From: Chryseobacterium sp. W4I1 | GTDB taxonomy: Bacteria; Bacteroidota; Bacteroidia; Flavobacteriales; Weeksellaceae | Reading direction: 5' to 3' | NCBI RefSeq assembly: GCF_030816115.1 | Contig: NZ_JAUSXQ010000001.1 | Location: forward strand, 2,418,001-2,482,000 | DNA: 64,000 nucleotides | Shown: piece by piece, positions 63,477-64,000 of the stretch | Layout: the number at the start of each line of letters is the position of its first letter | Position numbering within the stretch: position 1 is the stretch's first letter | Notes under the pieces: model-generated | What the model was told of the DNA's origin: nothing | What the model saw: only the letters and a program-made list of their open reading frames with translations | Databases searched by the model: none | Translations under genes and position numbers: made by a program

Positions 63477-63508
63477 AAACCGCCTCATTTTAGGTATGAG
63501 GCGGTTTT
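63477..63508 (+). terminator. intrinsic terminator
   Basis: AAACCGCCTCAT (63477-63488) pairs perfectly with ATGAGGCGGTTT (63496-63507), followed by TT and preceded by an A-rich run, so it could serve both strands. It lies 132 bp after the 62935 gene. Confidence 0.8.
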
Positions 63509-63598
63509 AAATTTAAAAATATAATAAGATGTGGAAACCCGTAAGGTGCCTTGTTTGAAGTAATTTACCTTTACTTAAGTTAACCAAAAAATAATAAA

Positions 63599-63709
63599 AT
63601 GACTAAAGTAAAATCTATTAAACCAGGCCCTAAACCTGATAAATCTGACGGAACACCGGACAGGAGAAGAAGGGTTACCCCTGAAACGAAACCTAAACAC
63701 CGATCTTAA
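63599..63709 (+). CDS. small Pro/Lys-rich protein
   Basis: A 36-aa peptide MTKVKSIKPGPKPDKSDGTP followed by an Arg/Lys-rich end and stop. It is highly basic with no signal peptide; it looks like one of the tiny basic proteins seen in Flavobacteriia. There is no Cys or obvious domain. Coding status rests on a clean frame with ATG and A-rich leader, so it is moderately supported. Confidence 0.45.
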   Translation: MTKVKSIKPGPKPDKSDGTPDRRRRVTPETKPKHRS

Positions 63710-63767
63710 ACCTCATATTCACAAACCCGGTGAGAAATAAAATAGCTTCAATATAAACTTTAATACT

Positions 63768-63944
63768 ATGAAAAAACTGATCTCATTCATTGCAGTAATA
63801 CTATTTGTAATTTCTTTTCAAAATTTAGATGCCCAGAAAAGGTATTCAGGAAAAAGGCATTCTTCCAGTCATAGAGGAAGTTCTCATAAAGGAGGTACTT
63901 ACAAAAATGCAAAAACAGGAAATAGATACGGAAAACATAAGTAG
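63768..63944 (+). CDS. small exported basic protein
   Basis: A 58-aa protein with a signal peptide (LISFIAVILFVISFQNLDAQ) and a mature part of about 36 residues rich in Ser, Lys, Arg, His and Gly (KRYSGKRHSSSHRGSSHKGG, then YKNAKTGNRYGKHK). Short basic exported proteins of this type are common in Chryseobacterium and have no known function. The frame is clean from ATG to TAG. Confidence 0.6.
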   Translation: MKKLISFIAVILFVISFQNLDAQKRYSGKRHSSSHRGSSHKGGTYKNAKTGNRYGKHK

Positions 63945-64000
63945 TAAAAATATACAATACTTTAATTATTTGTTTGTTGAGTGGAGGCTGTCATCAAGAC

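Overview
The window looks like a chromosomal segment of a Bacteroidota bacterium, most probably Chryseobacterium or a close Weeksellaceae relative. The evidence is low GC with A/T-rich spacers, TAnnTTTG-type -7 promoter elements, a type IX secretion sorting domain, TonB receptor plus DUF4249 lipoprotein pairing, a Bacteroidota-type TssD/Hcp protein and EgtB/EgtD homologues. No rRNA, tRNA, CRISPR array or insertion sequence was recognised.

Left part (1-29.3 kb) is mostly ordinary accessory and housekeeping content: a Fic protein with operator-like repeats on its promoter, a DUF2652 protein, a metallophosphoesterase, a DHA2 MFS exporter divergent from an Lrp/AsnC regulator over a palindrome, a trans-aconitate-type methyltransferase, two exported proteins, a tight three-gene GTPase/membrane/coiled-coil operon, a frameshifted T9SS surface protein, AraC plus siderophore-interacting protein, a LysE exporter, a TonB receptor/DUF4249 pair and an orphan Hcp. 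At 19.8-24.6 kb egtD and egtB, which make ergothioneine, lie beside an ABC transporter whose permease is fused to a binding domain with its two halves in swapped order; the set looks like a synthesis-plus-uptake cluster. A membrane XRE protein, a serine hydrolase, an acyltransferase and a lipoprotein follow.

Right part (29.4-60.1 kb) is specialised metabolism, almost all on the minus strand. First comes a class I lanthipeptide-like cluster: C39-peptidase ABC exporter, LanC-like protein, full-length LanB, a 60-aa double-glycine precursor with tandem CTTTS repeats, and a frameshifted outer-membrane receptor. The LanC-like protein has lost two of the three canonical zinc ligands. Next come two adjacent terpene-synthase-like genes. 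Then a run of overlapping genes (60.1 to 41.9 kb) encodes an iterative, PUFA-synthase-like type I polyketide synthase (ER-ER-KS-AT-ACP-ACP-KR, with the KR split by a one-base frameshift; KS-AT-DH-PPTase; a free ACP), an alpha/beta hydrolase, a tandem two-domain glycosyltransferase, two condensation-type acyltransferases and membrane/unknown proteins. Together these could build, release, acylate and glycosylate a polyketide or fatty-acyl lipid. The product is unknown.

The right edge holds an unknown protein, a secreted glutaminase abutting the 3' remnant of a lost TonB receptor, and small proteins. Three genes (T9SS protein, lanthipeptide-locus receptor, PKS KR) are each broken by exactly one base, so indel-type sequencing error should be excluded before calling them pseudogenes.
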